A stretch of 64,000 nucleotides of DNA from Acinetobacter brisouisimilis (lineage in GTDB: Bacteria > Pseudomonadota > Gammaproteobacteria > Pseudomonadales > Moraxellaceae): assembly GCF_000368265.1 (NCBI RefSeq), contig NZ_KB851218.1, positions 425,246-489,245 on the forward strand, in the 5' to 3' direction. The position numbers and the translations under genes were made by a program. The notes under the pieces are model-generated. The model saw only the letters and a list, made by a program, of their open reading frames with translations, was not told the origin of the DNA and searched no databases. How positions within the stretch are numbered: position 1 is the stretch's first letter; each line of letters opens with the position of its first letter. Positions 47,637-57,809 of the stretch are shown in pieces.

Positions 47637-48119
47637 TTACATGATTTTAATGCCTTGCTGCCCTGCTGGCGTCACCTTAAAAATTTCGACTTCAAAGGTA
47701 ATATTCTTGCCAGCCAAAGGATGGTTAAAATCGATTTCAGTAATATTATCATTCACCGATTTCACCACACCAAACAAGCTTGATTTGGCTTTGTCTTCAA
47801 ATTCAATCATGTGTCCAACCACTGGACGCTGTTCAAATTTAACTGTATCGAAACGCTGAATATTTTCAGGGTTCCAAGGACCAAACGCATCTTCAGGTGG
47901 TAAATGCACGGTACGGCGATCACCTGCACGTAAACCAAATAGTGCCTTTTCAAAACTAGGTAACAAGTTACCATCACCAATCACCAGACTGACTGGCTCT
48001 TCTCGGTTACGGGTATTGTCAATTTCCACACCATTTTCAATCGCAACTGAAAAATGCAAATCAACTTTTGAACCTTCGCTGACGCGGGTCTCTTCATTGG
48101 GATTAATAATTTCAACCAT
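47637..48119 (-). CDS. fkpB: FKBP-type peptidyl-prolyl isomerase SlpA/FkpB
   Basis: 160 residues, cytosolic, no signal peptide. SLVIGDGNLLPSFEKALFGLRAGDRRTV is the SlyD/SlpA-type FKBP core (key part GDGNLLPSFEKALFGL), with the inserted IF-like domain after residue 75 (PPEDAFGPWNPENIQRF) and the closing NHPLAGKNITFEVEI. It lies 1 bp after lspA, reproducing the ileS-lspA-fkpB order of E. coli; ispH, next in E. coli, is not here. Confidence 0.94.
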   Translation of the reverse strand: MVEIINPNEETRVSEGSKVDLHFSVAIENGVEIDNTRNREEPVSLVIGDGNLLPSFEKALFGLRAGDRRTVHLPPEDAFGPWNPENIQRFDTVKFEQRPVVGHMIEFEDKAKSSLFGVVKSVNDNITEIDFNHPLAGKNITFEVEIFKVTPAGQQGIKIM

Positions 48120-48120
48120 C

Positions 48121-48645
48121 TTAGTTTTTTACATCCGCTTTACGCTGCTTTTCCAAAAATAACGTGTCGATTAACAACAAAATCGTTCCCAAGGTAATCG
48201 CACTATCGGCAACATTAAACGCTGGGAAGTTGTGATTTTGATAATAGACATGAATAAAATCAACAACGTAACCCAAAGTTACCCGATCAATCAAATTACC
48301 TAGCGCACCACCTAAAATTAAGGCAATTGCTGCAGGTAAAACCTTCATGTATTTCGGCATACGCATCAGCCAAAATACAAAAATCAAAGACACGAGCCCA
48401 GCCAGTCCCATAAACAAATAACGCTGCCAGCCGCCTGCATCAGACAAGAAGCTAAAAGCTGCGCCATAGTTATGTAGCAATGTCCAGTTTAAAAAGGGCA
48501 TCACAGGAACAGGTTGCGCATACATCAAAGCGGTACTGGCAATGTGTTTGGTCCATTGATCCAGCCCGATGGCTAGGGCAGACAGCCCCAACCACAGGAT
48601 GTTATACGCATCAAATACTAAACCCTTGTTTTGAGGATTAGGCAT
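48121..48645 (-). CDS. lspA: Lipoprotein signal peptidase
   Basis: 174 residues from the ATG at 48643-48645, preceded by GAGAG. Four membrane segments. The aspartyl protease pair is visible in GNLIDRVTLGYVVDFI and FNVADSAITLG. LspA cleaves prolipoproteins after lipid attachment in the inner membrane. The start overlaps the ileS stop by 8 bp, which points to coupled translation. Confidence 0.95.
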   Translation of the reverse strand: MPNPQNKGLVFDAYNILWLGLSALAIGLDQWTKHIASTALMYAQPVPVMPFLNWTLLHNYGAAFSFLSDAGGWQRYLFMGLAGLVSLIFVFWLMRMPKYMKVLPAAIALILGGALGNLIDRVTLGYVVDFIHVYYQNHNFPAFNVADSAITLGTILLLIDTLFLEKQRKADVKN

Positions 48646-51472
48646 ACTTTCTCTCTTCGCCAGAACCGGCAACATTCACAATACAACGAGAACATAAACC
48701 AGGATGCGCTGCATGTGTGTTGACATCTGGTAAGACATGCCAGCAACGCGCACACTTCTCACCTTCAGCAGCAGACACCTGAACACGTAATCCGTCTAGC
48801 TCAGTTGCTTCGCCTTGTTCTGCAAAAGCATGAACTGCCACTTGTGAAGTAATCAACACAAAACGGAGTTCATCACCCAGTTTGTTGAGTACCGCAGCAA
48901 GTTCAGGTTGCGCCCAAAGCTCAACTTTCGCCGACAAATTACTGCCGATGAGTTTAGCGTTACGCGCCACTTCAATTTGTTTATTTACTGCGGATTTGAC
49001 TTGAATTAATGTTTGCCAATCCGCTTCTGACAACAGGTTAGCTGTCACGGTTGGAATGCTGTACCACTCAGTCGTAAACACATACTGTTCAGATTGCTCT
49101 GGAATCAGTGGCCATGCTTCTTGTGCCGTAAAGCTCAAGATTGGGCTCATCCAACGAACAAAAGCTTGTACCAGATGATACAAGGCAGTTTGTGCAGAAT
49201 GACGCGCTTGTGAATTTGCATTGGTGGTGTACTGACGATCTTTAATGATGTCGAGGTAGAAACCACCCAAGTCATTGATACAGAAGTTGGTCAAGGCACT
49301 GCACACCACGTGGAAGTTCATTTCGTCATAAGCTTGGGTAATGACTTTTTGAACTTCGTTGGCACGTTGCAAGATGTATTGATCCAGTGCGATCAATTGC
49401 TCAACAGGCAGTAAATCAGTGCTTGGTTTGAAACCGTTTAAGTTTGCCAACAAGAAACGTAAAGTGTTACGAATACGGCGATAGCTGTCGCTGACACGGC
49501 TAAAGATTTCTTTAGATGCTGCAATTTCATAGCGGTAATCGCTTGATGCCACGTATAAACGTAGACCGTCAGCACCCAACTGTTTGATGATTTCTTCCAG
49601 TGGAATATAGTTGCCTAAAGATTTAGACAATTTACGCCCTTTCTCATCCACCGTAAAACCATGTGTCAATAACGCTTTGTACGGCGCGCGGTTGTGGATT
49701 GCCATAGACGTCAACAATGAAGACTGGAACCAGCCACGATGTTGGTCTGAACCTTCTAGGTACAAGTCAGCAGGGCTTTGTAGCTCATCACGTTGCTCAA
49801 GTACCGCATAGTGCGTTGTACCAGAGTCAAACCAGACGTCTAACGTGTCACGTACAGGATTATATTGTTCCGCATCATCACCCAAGAAGTCTTGAGCGCC
49901 ACGGTTAAACCATGCATCAATGCCTTCTTGTTCAATCAGCTTCGCCACATCTTCAATCAGTTCAGGCGTACGCGGGTGCAATTCATTGGTATCTTTATGC
50001 ACAAAGAACGGAATTGGCACACCCCATGTACGTTGACGTGAAATACACCAGTCTGGGCGACCATCAATCATCGATTGAATACGGTTTTGCCCCCAGTTTG
50101 GTACAAATTGAATGTCTTTTTCAATTGCATTCAATGCACCGTCACGTAGACCTTTGGCATCCATGCTGATAAACCATTGTGGTGTTGCACGGAAAATGAT
50201 TGGAGTTTTGTGACGCCAGCAGTGTGGGTAGCTGTGCTTAATCGGATTGTGTGCCCAAAGACGACCTGTTTCACCCAATGCAGCAATAATTTTTGGATTG
50301 GCTTTATAAATGTGCTCGCCTGCAAAAATTGGGGCAGTTGGCAAATACACACCATTACCACCTACAGGATTGTCCACCTTCAGGTTATAGATCAGACCAA
50401 CCTTATAGTCGTCGACACCATGCCCTGGGGCAGTATGCACTGCACCTGTACCGCTATCGGCAGTGACGTGTTCACCCAAAATTACAGGCACTTGGCGCTC
50501 TGCGATCAGTGGGTGTTGCAGCTGTAGGTTTTCCAGTTTTGCACCAACAAAATCAGCCAAAACTACAGGATTTTCTAATTTATAACGCTCACATGCAGAC
50601 TCAACCAAGCCTTTTGCCAAGACAAGGTTTTGCGTGCCACGATCAGTCTGTACTTGAACCAATTGATATTCAATTTCAGCATGCAAAGCAACTGCTTGGT
50701 TCGCTGGCAATGTCCACGGTGTGGTTGTCCAGATCACAAAATCGGTTGGATCTTTAACTTCAACGCCTAAACGCGCTGACAAATCAGCAAGATCAACCAC
50801 AGAGAAACCGACGTCAATCGCATCAGATTTTTTGTCTTCGTACTCAACTTCGGCTTCTGCCAATGCTGAACCACAATCCAGACACCAGTTGACTGGTTTT
50901 AAACCAGGCTGAATGTGACCATTTTTCTGGATTGCCCCCAAAGCACGCACAATATCGGCTTCTTGCTTGAAGTTCATGGTCAAATAAGGATTGTCCCAAT
51001 CGCCCAAAATACCCAGACGTTTGAAGTCATTGCGCTGGATATCGATTTGCTCTAAGGCATATTCGCGGCAGTGTTTACGGAAAGTTGCAGCATCAACTTT
51101 TTCACCGACTTTACCGACTTTTTCTTCGACTTTGAGTTCGATTGGCAAACCGTGACAGTCCCAACCTGGCACATACGGTGCATCAAAACCATCTAAAGTG
51201 CGGCTTTTAACAATAATATCTTTGAGAACTTTGTTGACCACGTGCCCAAGGTGAATCTGACCATTGGCATACGGAGGGCCATCGTGAAGCACATATTTTT
51301 TCTTGCCAATACGCGAAGCACGAATCTGCTGATAAATGTTGTCAGCGTACCACTCTTCTAACCATTTTTGTTCACGTACTGCCAAATTTGCTTTCATTGC
51401 AAATTCAGTACCTGGCAGATTCAATGTGGCTTTATAATCCACTGCATTTTCAGGTGTTTGCTTATCGCTCAT
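48638..51472 (-). CDS. ileS: Isoleucyl-tRNA synthetase
   Basis: 944 residues from the ATG at 51470-51472 (MSDKQTPENAVDYKATLNLP). Class I motifs are intact: HLGH in DGPPYANGQIHLGHVVNK and KLSKS in DEKGRKLSKSLGN. The editing domain lies between them (about 200-400), the anticodon domain follows, and a C-terminal zinc finger ends the protein (CARCWHVLP ... CSRC). Because the window also carries tRNA-Ile(GAT), the pair is present here by chance of location. Confidence 0.97.
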   Translation of the reverse strand: MSDKQTPENAVDYKATLNLPGTEFAMKANLAVREQKWLEEWYADNIYQQIRASRIGKKKYVLHDGPPYANGQIHLGHVVNKVLKDIIVKSRTLDGFDAPYVPGWDCHGLPIELKVEEKVGKVGEKVDAATFRKHCREYALEQIDIQRNDFKRLGILGDWDNPYLTMNFKQEADIVRALGAIQKNGHIQPGLKPVNWCLDCGSALAEAEVEYEDKKSDAIDVGFSVVDLADLSARLGVEVKDPTDFVIWTTTPWTLPANQAVALHAEIEYQLVQVQTDRGTQNLVLAKGLVESACERYKLENPVVLADFVGAKLENLQLQHPLIAERQVPVILGEHVTADSGTGAVHTAPGHGVDDYKVGLIYNLKVDNPVGGNGVYLPTAPIFAGEHIYKANPKIIAALGETGRLWAHNPIKHSYPHCWRHKTPIIFRATPQWFISMDAKGLRDGALNAIEKDIQFVPNWGQNRIQSMIDGRPDWCISRQRTWGVPIPFFVHKDTNELHPRTPELIEDVAKLIEQEGIDAWFNRGAQDFLGDDAEQYNPVRDTLDVWFDSGTTHYAVLEQRDELQSPADLYLEGSDQHRGWFQSSLLTSMAIHNRAPYKALLTHGFTVDEKGRKLSKSLGNYIPLEEIIKQLGADGLRLYVASSDYRYEIAASKEIFSRVSDSYRRIRNTLRFLLANLNGFKPSTDLLPVEQLIALDQYILQRANEVQKVITQAYDEMNFHVVCSALTNFCINDLGGFYLDIIKDRQYTTNANSQARHSAQTALYHLVQAFVRWMSPILSFTAQEAWPLIPEQSEQYVFTTEWYSIPTVTANLLSEADWQTLIQVKSAVNKQIEVARNAKLIGSNLSAKVELWAQPELAAVLNKLGDELRFVLITSQVAVHAFAEQGEATELDGLRVQVSAAEGEKCARCWHVLPDVNTHAAHPGLCSRCIVNVAGSGEERKYA

Positions 51473-51539
51473 GCAAGTTGCTTCCAGTTCTGTCTGCGCT
51501 AACGCCGACACGTTGTACCATCAAGATTAAAACTAAAAT

Positions 51540-52541
51540 TTAAAAAGGAAATTCGTTGTGTTGCTCACGAAACGTGCGTAATTGTACAACATCATCCTGA
51601 ATTCCGGCTTTGAGTGCTTCTAAAGAAGGATAATTCCGTTCACCATGCAAAAAGTGTAAGAATGTCACTCGCATTAATAAACCATACAGATTAGCAGAAA
51701 CCTCAGGAAAATGTACTTCTAAACGCCATTGCGGATGTTCCTGACGAATCGCAGGACGCGTCCCGACATGTCCAGCACCAAACAGTGCTGTCGGCTGATA
51801 ACCTTGTACTCCAAGCTGCTCAGGTGAGTCTTGGCGGACTTTGGCATCGAGTGCTGTCGTTTCACAGACCACATCAACTGCATAAATCCCGTTGATACAT
51901 GGACGATGACGGTTTAAACGTACATTAATCGTCGGGAAATCAATGGTTCGTCCAATCTGGTCACCATATTGTACCCGCCCCGTAATGCTATAAGGTCGAC
52001 CCAGCAGGCGTGCAGCCAATGCCAGATCTCCCTTTTGCAAGGTTTCACGAATACGGGTCGAACTAACCCGCTCACCATCAAGTTCTACGGTATGTAGATT
52101 GGTGACGCTAAACCCATACTGACGTAAAAACTCGGCATTGCCCTGACGGTTTTTGCCAAAATGAAAATCATCACCCAACACCAAATGCTGGGCATTGAGT
52201 TGTTGTTTTAAAAGTTCTGAAAATTGCTCGGCACTCAAGCTACGAAAGTGATTGTCAAATTTGGCAATCACCACATAATCCACGCCCAGTTCGCTTAAAT
52301 ATTCGACTTTTTCACGCAATGAAGTAATACGCGGCGGGGCCTGATAACCTTTAAAGAACTCCAAAGGTTGTGGTTCAAAAATCATCACTGCGGTCTGTAG
52401 TTGCTCAGCTTGAGCAATCTCTTTCAACTGAGCAATCATGGACTGATGCCCAAGGTGCACACCGTCAAAGTTGCCGATGGTGACGGCAGTCTTTGGCAAA
52501 TCTAAATCGGCTGTCATTACATTCAAACGAAGTAGCTTCAT
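51540..52541 (-). CDS. ribF: Bifunctional riboflavin kinase / FAD synthetase
   Basis: 333 residues from the ATG at 52539-52541 (MKLLRLNVM). The FMN adenylyltransferase half has TIGNFDGVHLGHQSMI and VVIAKFDNHFRSLSAEQF; the C-terminal kinase half has GRVQYGDQIGRTIDFPTINV and INGIYAVDV. It makes FMN and FAD from the riboflavin produced by ribB/ribH elsewhere in this window. It leads ribF-ileS-lspA-fkpB; the ileS start is 67 bp after its stop. Confidence 0.95.
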   Translation of the reverse strand: MKLLRLNVMTADLDLPKTAVTIGNFDGVHLGHQSMIAQLKEIAQAEQLQTAVMIFEPQPLEFFKGYQAPPRITSLREKVEYLSELGVDYVVIAKFDNHFRSLSAEQFSELLKQQLNAQHLVLGDDFHFGKNRQGNAEFLRQYGFSVTNLHTVELDGERVSSTRIRETLQKGDLALAARLLGRPYSITGRVQYGDQIGRTIDFPTINVRLNRHRPCINGIYAVDVVCETTALDAKVRQDSPEQLGVQGYQPTALFGAGHVGTRPAIRQEHPQWRLEVHFPEVSANLYGLLMRVTFLHFLHGERNYPSLEALKAGIQDDVVQLRTFREQHNEFPF

Positions 52542-52759
52542 GGCACTTTTAAAAATTGATGATTTCAAAGCCAACTATTGTGCCATATTCTGATCAATTC
52601 GTCTTGTGGTTGTTTTTATCAAATTTTAATGATTAAAAACATATATTTATCTATAAAAAATTATGTTTATTTCGAACAAACAAACTTACCCTATCTCTTA
52701 CAGATCAGCACAATTTGGTTATACTAAACACGCAGCCTTAACTCCGAAGAGAAGATCGA

Positions 52760-53332
52760 TTGAACACTTTGCATGACCATGCCCTGATTATGGCACTCCC
52801 AAGCGAATCGCAAGGTTATTTTGAACAACATGGCATTCCAGTACACTATAGCGGTATTGGTAAGATCAATGCGGCATTTAAAGCTTATGATGTGATTCAG
52901 CGCACAGGTTGTAAAACCTTGATCAACTTTGGTACAGCCGGTAGCTCAAGCTTTCCACGCCATGCACTGGTCGAAGTTCAACAATTTGTTCAACGCGATA
53001 TGGATGTTTCTCCACTTGGCTTTCCTATTGGCACCACGCCAATGGATGATGATCACCCAGCAGAAATTGAACTCGATCGTTATTTTCTTGAGCTGCCACA
53101 TGCAGTCTGCGGCACAGGCGATTCCTTTGAAACAGGTTTACCTAAAGTGCACTGTCAGGTGGTCGACATGGAAGGTTATGCACTGGCAAAAGTCTGTAAA
53201 AAGTTAGGCGTGCGCCTGATTTCAGTCAAATATATTACCGATGGTGCAGACGATACTGCACATCTCGACTGGCAGGATAATCTAAAAGTGGGCGCAGAAA
53301 AACTCTTGCAGCTCTATCAAAAACACTTTTAA
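52760..53332 (+). CDS. MTA/SAH-nucleosidase-like protein (phosphorylase superfamily)
   Basis: 190 residues from a TTG start, with GAAGAGAAG upstream. ALIMALPSESQGYFE at the start, INFGTAGSS near residue 57, VVDMEGYALAKVCKKLGV near 133 and KYITDGADDTA near 155 follow the MtnN fold, with the catalytic Asp in ITDGAD. It is about 40 residues shorter than E. coli MtnN, mostly in the middle. It probably hydrolyses a nucleoside such as 5'-methylthioadenosine; the exact substrate is uncertain. It converges on the RutR-like gene. Confidence 0.75.
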   Translation: MNTLHDHALIMALPSESQGYFEQHGIPVHYSGIGKINAAFKAYDVIQRTGCKTLINFGTAGSSSFPRHALVEVQQFVQRDMDVSPLGFPIGTTPMDDDHPAEIELDRYFLELPHAVCGTGDSFETGLPKVHCQVVDMEGYALAKVCKKLGVRLISVKYITDGADDTAHLDWQDNLKVGAEKLLQLYQKHF

Positions 53333-53348
53333 ATTTGATCCTTCAGCA

Positions 53349-53975
53349 TCATTCTTCATGCGCTGGTGAAGTCAGACTACCGTGTAATAGCATCGCTACG
53401 GTATGCTGAATCGCACGCTGGTGAAAGCTGCGATTACGTAAGGTTTTACCTAGAATGGCAGCAAATTGTGCATCAAAATCGGCATAACTTTGGGTAATTG
53501 ACCATAAATTCAAAACAAATAACTCAGGGTCTATGTGTGCTGCCATTTTACCTTCAGCCTGCCATTGTTGTAGCACTTTCAGTTTACGCTTGACGTGTTT
53601 TTTAATTGAACCTTTCAGCACCGTCTGAATATATGGCGCGCCCTGAATAATTTCCAGAGCAAACAGTTTCGATGCTTTTGGATTAGTTTTTGAAAACTCA
53701 ATTTTCTGGGTAATATATTGCGTTAAAATTTCCTCTGGAGCCAAGCCCGACTCAAACAATTGCAGTGGCTCAATCCATTTTTGAAGAACAGACATCAACA
53801 CTTCGACGTACAGCGCCTCTTTATTTTCATAATAATAGAAAATATTCGACTTGTGCATATGTGCCAGCTGAGCAATTTCATCCAGACTTGCCCCATTAAA
53901 ACCGTACACAGAAAATACATCTAAGGCAGCACTTAAAAGTTTATTACGTTTTTGCGTACTTTTCTTTAGTTCCAT
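53349..53975 (-). CDS. TetR-family regulator of RutR type
   Basis: 208 residues from the ATG at 53973-53975; a GTG at 54038 would add 21 residues and neither start has a strong ribosome-binding site. The helix-turn-helix (SLDEIAQLAHMHKSNIFYYY) and the ligand domain (WIEPLQLFESGLAPEEILTQY; NPKASKLFALEIIQGAPYI; LWSITQSYADF) follow E. coli RutR, a sensor of pyrimidines. No rut genes are adjacent. It may act on argA or remote targets. Confidence 0.8.
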   Translation of the reverse strand: MELKKSTQKRNKLLSAALDVFSVYGFNGASLDEIAQLAHMHKSNIFYYYENKEALYVEVLMSVLQKWIEPLQLFESGLAPEEILTQYITQKIEFSKTNPKASKLFALEIIQGAPYIQTVLKGSIKKHVKRKLKVLQQWQAEGKMAAHIDPELFVLNLWSITQSYADFDAQFAAILGKTLRNRSFHQRAIQHTVAMLLHGSLTSPAHEE

Positions 53976-54103
53976 TGCCAACACAACAATTTCAGAGAAA
54001 TGATTTTGATTGTAGAGCAATTCTGTGAATTTGTGCACTCATCTTGTCAGGAAAAGTGCTATTCCATAAAAATAAAATGGGATTTAAAAACTGCATCGAA
54101 ATT

Positions 54104-55462
54104 TCAGATTATCTTTTTAAATACCAAGGAATTACGCTGATAGTTATATAGTGCTTGTCGAGCATTTGGTAAATCATCGACTGTGGCATGGCTAAAGCCT
54201 TGTTCCAAGAACCAATGGGCTGTGCGCGTGGTTAAAACAAAGAGCTGACGAATATTTAACGTACGGGCTTTTTCTTCAAGAAAATGTAAAATCTGACTAC
54301 CACGATTTGACTTACGATAACTTGGGTGTACCGCCACACAAGCAATTTCTGCTGATGCCATTTCATCTGCTGTCGTTGGAATCGGATATAGAGCAGCACA
54401 AGCCAAAATCGTTCCATCACGCTCAATCACCGCAAACTGATTAATCTCGGTTTCTAAACGTTCACGCGAACGGTAGACTAAAATCCCCTGTTCTTCGAGT
54501 GGACGAAGTAAGTTAATTAAACCACCAACATCCTGAATATTTGCCATACGCACTTCTTCATAATGAGCATCAGTCACCATTGTTCCTATCCCATCACGGG
54601 TAAATAGTTCCTGAATTAATGCACCATCATGTGCATAAGGCAAAACATGCACCCGCTGCACGCCACTCAATGCTGCATCTTTTGCCCCTTGCAAATACAG
54701 CGCCATTTGACTTTGAGCTTGCTGATATTGCGTAATATATTGATCGAGTTGATGTGGCACAATTTCGCGCTGTAACTGCCCTTGCGAGTTTAACACCCCA
54801 TTCTGATTACCCAAGAAAATCAACTTTTCAGCTTTGAGCGCAATCGCTGTTTTGGTTGCCACTTCTTCTGCCAGTAAATTAAATACTTCACCCGTGGTTG
54901 AATAGCCCACTGGACCTAACAGAACAATATTATGTCGCTCCAGCAGACGGGTCATCGCATCTACATCGACACTACGCACCTCTCCTGTCAGTTGAAAGTC
55001 GATACCATCGCGAATGCCATACGGTTTTGCAGTCACCAAATTGCCCGACACCACATCAATCCGTGCACCAAACATCGGAGAATTTGCTAATCCCATCGAT
55101 AGCAACGCTTCGATTTGCATACGTGCTGCCCCCACTGCCTGCATCACAAAAGGCAATGCTTCACGAGTAGTAATCCGACGCACATCATGAAATGGCGTTT
55201 GCAAATGCTGAATTTGTAGTTGGGCATTAATTTGCGGGCGAGCACCATACACCAGTACCAAACGAATGCCTAACGAATGTAGTAATGCAATATCATGAAT
55301 AATATATTGAAAATTCTCATGCTGGATGGCTTCACCATCAAACATCACCACAAAGGTTTTATTACGATGCGCATTAATATACGGCGCGGAATGACGAAAC
55401 CAATGCAAATAATCCTGCGTATTTTGATGAACAATCGCAGTAGAATCTTGTATTTTTTGCAT
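54104..55462 (-). CDS. argA: N-acetylglutamate synthase
   Basis: 452 residues from the ATG at 55460-55462 (MQKIQDSTAIV). The N-terminal amino acid kinase-like domain (about 20-285; FVVMFDGEAI, LVLVYGARPQIN, LLGPVGYSTTGEVFNL) binds arginine for feedback control; the C-terminal GNAT domain (about 300-450; IACVAVHPSYRKSNRGSQIL) carries acetyl transfer. This is the first committed step of arginine synthesis, in the classical ArgA two-domain form. The promoter region is the 290 bp upstream. Confidence 0.94.
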   Translation of the reverse strand: MQKIQDSTAIVHQNTQDYLHWFRHSAPYINAHRNKTFVVMFDGEAIQHENFQYIIHDIALLHSLGIRLVLVYGARPQINAQLQIQHLQTPFHDVRRITTREALPFVMQAVGAARMQIEALLSMGLANSPMFGARIDVVSGNLVTAKPYGIRDGIDFQLTGEVRSVDVDAMTRLLERHNIVLLGPVGYSTTGEVFNLLAEEVATKTAIALKAEKLIFLGNQNGVLNSQGQLQREIVPHQLDQYITQYQQAQSQMALYLQGAKDAALSGVQRVHVLPYAHDGALIQELFTRDGIGTMVTDAHYEEVRMANIQDVGGLINLLRPLEEQGILVYRSRERLETEINQFAVIERDGTILACAALYPIPTTADEMASAEIACVAVHPSYRKSNRGSQILHFLEEKARTLNIRQLFVLTTRTAHWFLEQGFSHATVDDLPNARQALYNYQRNSLVFKKII

Positions 55463-55751
55463 AGTGGTCTCAAAGGTATGGCATATCTCCAATATTCTAA
55501 ACAAAAAACTGCGAAGAAACAGTGCTTGCAGCAGCTACATTTTGATGTGTTCATTAAATCGAATATTTGATTATTACAACTTTGTCAGCGATTGCTTACA
55601 TGAGTTAGGGCTGTCAGCGGCTATGGTACATCCCTGTTCTTGATTAAGATAAAACCATACAGAAACAGGACGTTTCTTAATTAAAAGAATAAAAAATCTA
55701 GGTATGGAAACCTTATGATACGACAAGGAGTTGTATCCTCGGTGAATAATC

Positions 55752-55786
55752 AAAAAAAGCCTCAATAGGATGTTGAGGCTTTTTTT
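55752..55786 (-). terminator. Terminator of the DMT transporter gene
   Basis: Stem AAGCCTCAA/TTGAGGCTT with loop TAGGATG, flanked by A7 and T7, just after the transporter stop on the minus strand. The 289 bp from here to argA hold no gene; a weaker inverted repeat (GATACGAC/GTTGTATC) lies at 55717-55737. Confidence 0.82.
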
Positions 55787-55789
55787 GGT

Positions 55790-56734
55790 TTATACCTGAG
55801 CTTTTTGCATTATTTGCACGCGCATATATAAGCGGATCACCCAAAATACACCACCTAAAATACAACCGATTGCAATCGTTTCCAATAAACTTGGCAATCG
55901 TCCTGCAAAAATATAAGAATAGCTACACGCAAACAATGTCTCAAAAACCATCAGTTGACCACCCAAACTGATTGGCAAACGTCTGGTTGAAGCACTCCAT
56001 AAAGCATTCGCTATCCATGAACCTGCTATTGCCAAAAATAAACTCACAGCACCAAATGTCAGCCACTGCTGGGTCGTTTGCTGTAAAAACCAAGCTTTGG
56101 GCATAATAACAATTGTTAAAATTGCAGCAGGTAACGCGATTAACCCTGTCATAATCCCCATTAAACTTGACCATTCATGACTATTGAATGCGCTTTCTTT
56201 TAAATAACGTGCATTATGAATCGCAAACCATGACCAACTTCCTACTGCCGCAACAACACAAAACATGCCAAAAATTCGCTGCGCAGTACTCGAATGTACC
56301 CCTGAAAATACATCAGGAATAAAATTAACCAGAATTAAGCCCAGTGCTACCATACAAAGTGGCAGCTTTAACTGTGAAAATGGCAAACTCGACTGCTCAC
56401 CTCTCCCTAAAAAAGCAATCGATACAGGCATTAATCCATTAATTAACGACGTCATGGTAATTCCAGCAAACTGTACCGCAGTACCAATACAAGCAAAATA
56501 CAAAATATTACCTGCAATCGAGAGCTGAATTAACTTATAAATATCTGCTTTACCAAGTTTTTTTATTAGCTTTTTTAAACTAGGCAACGCCAAAGCGAAA
56601 GAAATTAGCCCATACAGAACAAAGCGCACACTACTAATCAGTATGGGATTAAATTCAGGAATAAACCATGGGACAACAATTGTTCCACCCCATAAAGCAC
56701 AGGCTAAAATCGCAAAAATAATGCCTTGTCGCAT
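55790..56734 (-). CDS. DMT-superfamily (EamA) transporter
   Basis: 314 residues from the ATG at 56732-56734, with AGGA nearby; an upstream start would add 16 residues. About ten membrane segments in two EamA repeats: IIFAILACALWGGTIVVPW at the start and RIFGMFCVVAAVGSWSWFAIHNARYL at the second. Such proteins export amino acids or other metabolites. The gene is divergent from a LysR regulator 107 bp away, a classic regulator-target arrangement. Confidence 0.85.
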   Translation of the reverse strand: MRQGIIFAILACALWGGTIVVPWFIPEFNPILISSVRFVLYGLISFALALPSLKKLIKKLGKADIYKLIQLSIAGNILYFACIGTAVQFAGITMTSLINGLMPVSIAFLGRGEQSSLPFSQLKLPLCMVALGLILVNFIPDVFSGVHSSTAQRIFGMFCVVAAVGSWSWFAIHNARYLKESAFNSHEWSSLMGIMTGLIALPAAILTIVIMPKAWFLQQTTQQWLTFGAVSLFLAIAGSWIANALWSASTRRLPISLGGQLMVFETLFACSYSYIFAGRLPSLLETIAIGCILGGVFWVIRLYMRVQIMQKAQV

Positions 56735-56841
56735 ACTGATTTTTCCTAAAAATAAAACAGCAGCATAAACAGATCTCAGCAAAATGACTAAAGATCATTT
56801 AGAATTTACCTATTCCTCAAAGGAATAACAGGGATTTTAAA

Positions 56842-57735
56842 ATGAGTCGCTATATAAAAAAATTACCACCGCTTGAAACCCTGATTGCATTTGAATCAGT
56901 AGGAAGACATGGCAGCTTTACCCAAGCAGCAACAGAGCTGTATCTGACACAAAGTGCGGTCAGCAAGCAGATTCGACAACTTGAAGATGCTTTAAAAATT
57001 CAGCTATTTGAACGTAAACCACGTGGTGTCATACTAACGCCTGCGGGGGAAGAGTTACATCAGACCACACAACAGATATTTGAAAAATTACAACATAAAA
57101 TCATAAAGTTACAAAAAACCCATCAACCAAACTGCGTCACTATTCTTGCAACACATGCACTTACTCAATTTTGGTTATTTCCCAAATTGGTTGAATTTCA
57201 TAAAGCTTATCCAGATATTACGGTACATGTCGATGCAATTAACACGATGGATGAATCCAGTTTCACCCATTACGATCTTGGCATTTTATATGGTGCGGGG
57301 CATTGGTCATCACTACATAGCCAATGCTTGATTCCTGAAGTTATCTATCCTGTGGCTCATCCTGATATCGATATTTCTCAGATTCATAGCTTACAGGACT
57401 TAGCTAAAGTTCCTTTAGTGCAAATCAATGCCAGCGCATGGGACTGCTTAGATTGGAAAGACTGGTTTCAACACTTTAATATGCCCTACCAAATTGCTCT
57501 GGGAAGCCCAACTTTCAACCAACTTACACTGGCTTTTCATGCAGTACAACAAGGTATGGGGATAGGACTAGCATGGAGCTTTATGGCAGATGAACTGGTA
57601 CATACAGGGAAATTACAGCAAGTCACAGAATTTAAGTGTAATACAGGCAATGGAGAATTTTTAGTGTATGAAAAACATCGCAAATTAGGTGAAGCAGCCC
57701 AAATCTTTCACGATTGGCTTATTAAATCAATTTAG
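56842..57735 (+). CDS. LysR-family transcriptional regulator (GcvA-like)
   Basis: 297 residues. The winged helix (LETLIAFESVGRHGSFTQAATELYLTQSAVSKQIRQLEDAL; key part SFTQAATELYLTQSAVSKQI) is followed by a periplasmic-binding-like effector domain (about 90-295). LPPLETLIAFE at the start and the effector domain resemble the GcvA/AmpR group. It is divergent from the DMT transporter gene, which it probably controls in response to an unknown ligand. Confidence 0.88.
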   Translation: MSRYIKKLPPLETLIAFESVGRHGSFTQAATELYLTQSAVSKQIRQLEDALKIQLFERKPRGVILTPAGEELHQTTQQIFEKLQHKIIKLQKTHQPNCVTILATHALTQFWLFPKLVEFHKAYPDITVHVDAINTMDESSFTHYDLGILYGAGHWSSLHSQCLIPEVIYPVAHPDIDISQIHSLQDLAKVPLVQINASAWDCLDWKDWFQHFNMPYQIALGSPTFNQLTLAFHAVQQGMGIGLAWSFMADELVHTGKLQQVTEFKCNTGNGEFLVYEKHRKLGEAAQIFHDWLIKSI

Positions 57736-57809
57736 ATCTATTCACTATCACCATTTAGCAAATTTTAAACTGACTTATGGATTTTAAAATAACCCATAAT
57801 CCACGCATA

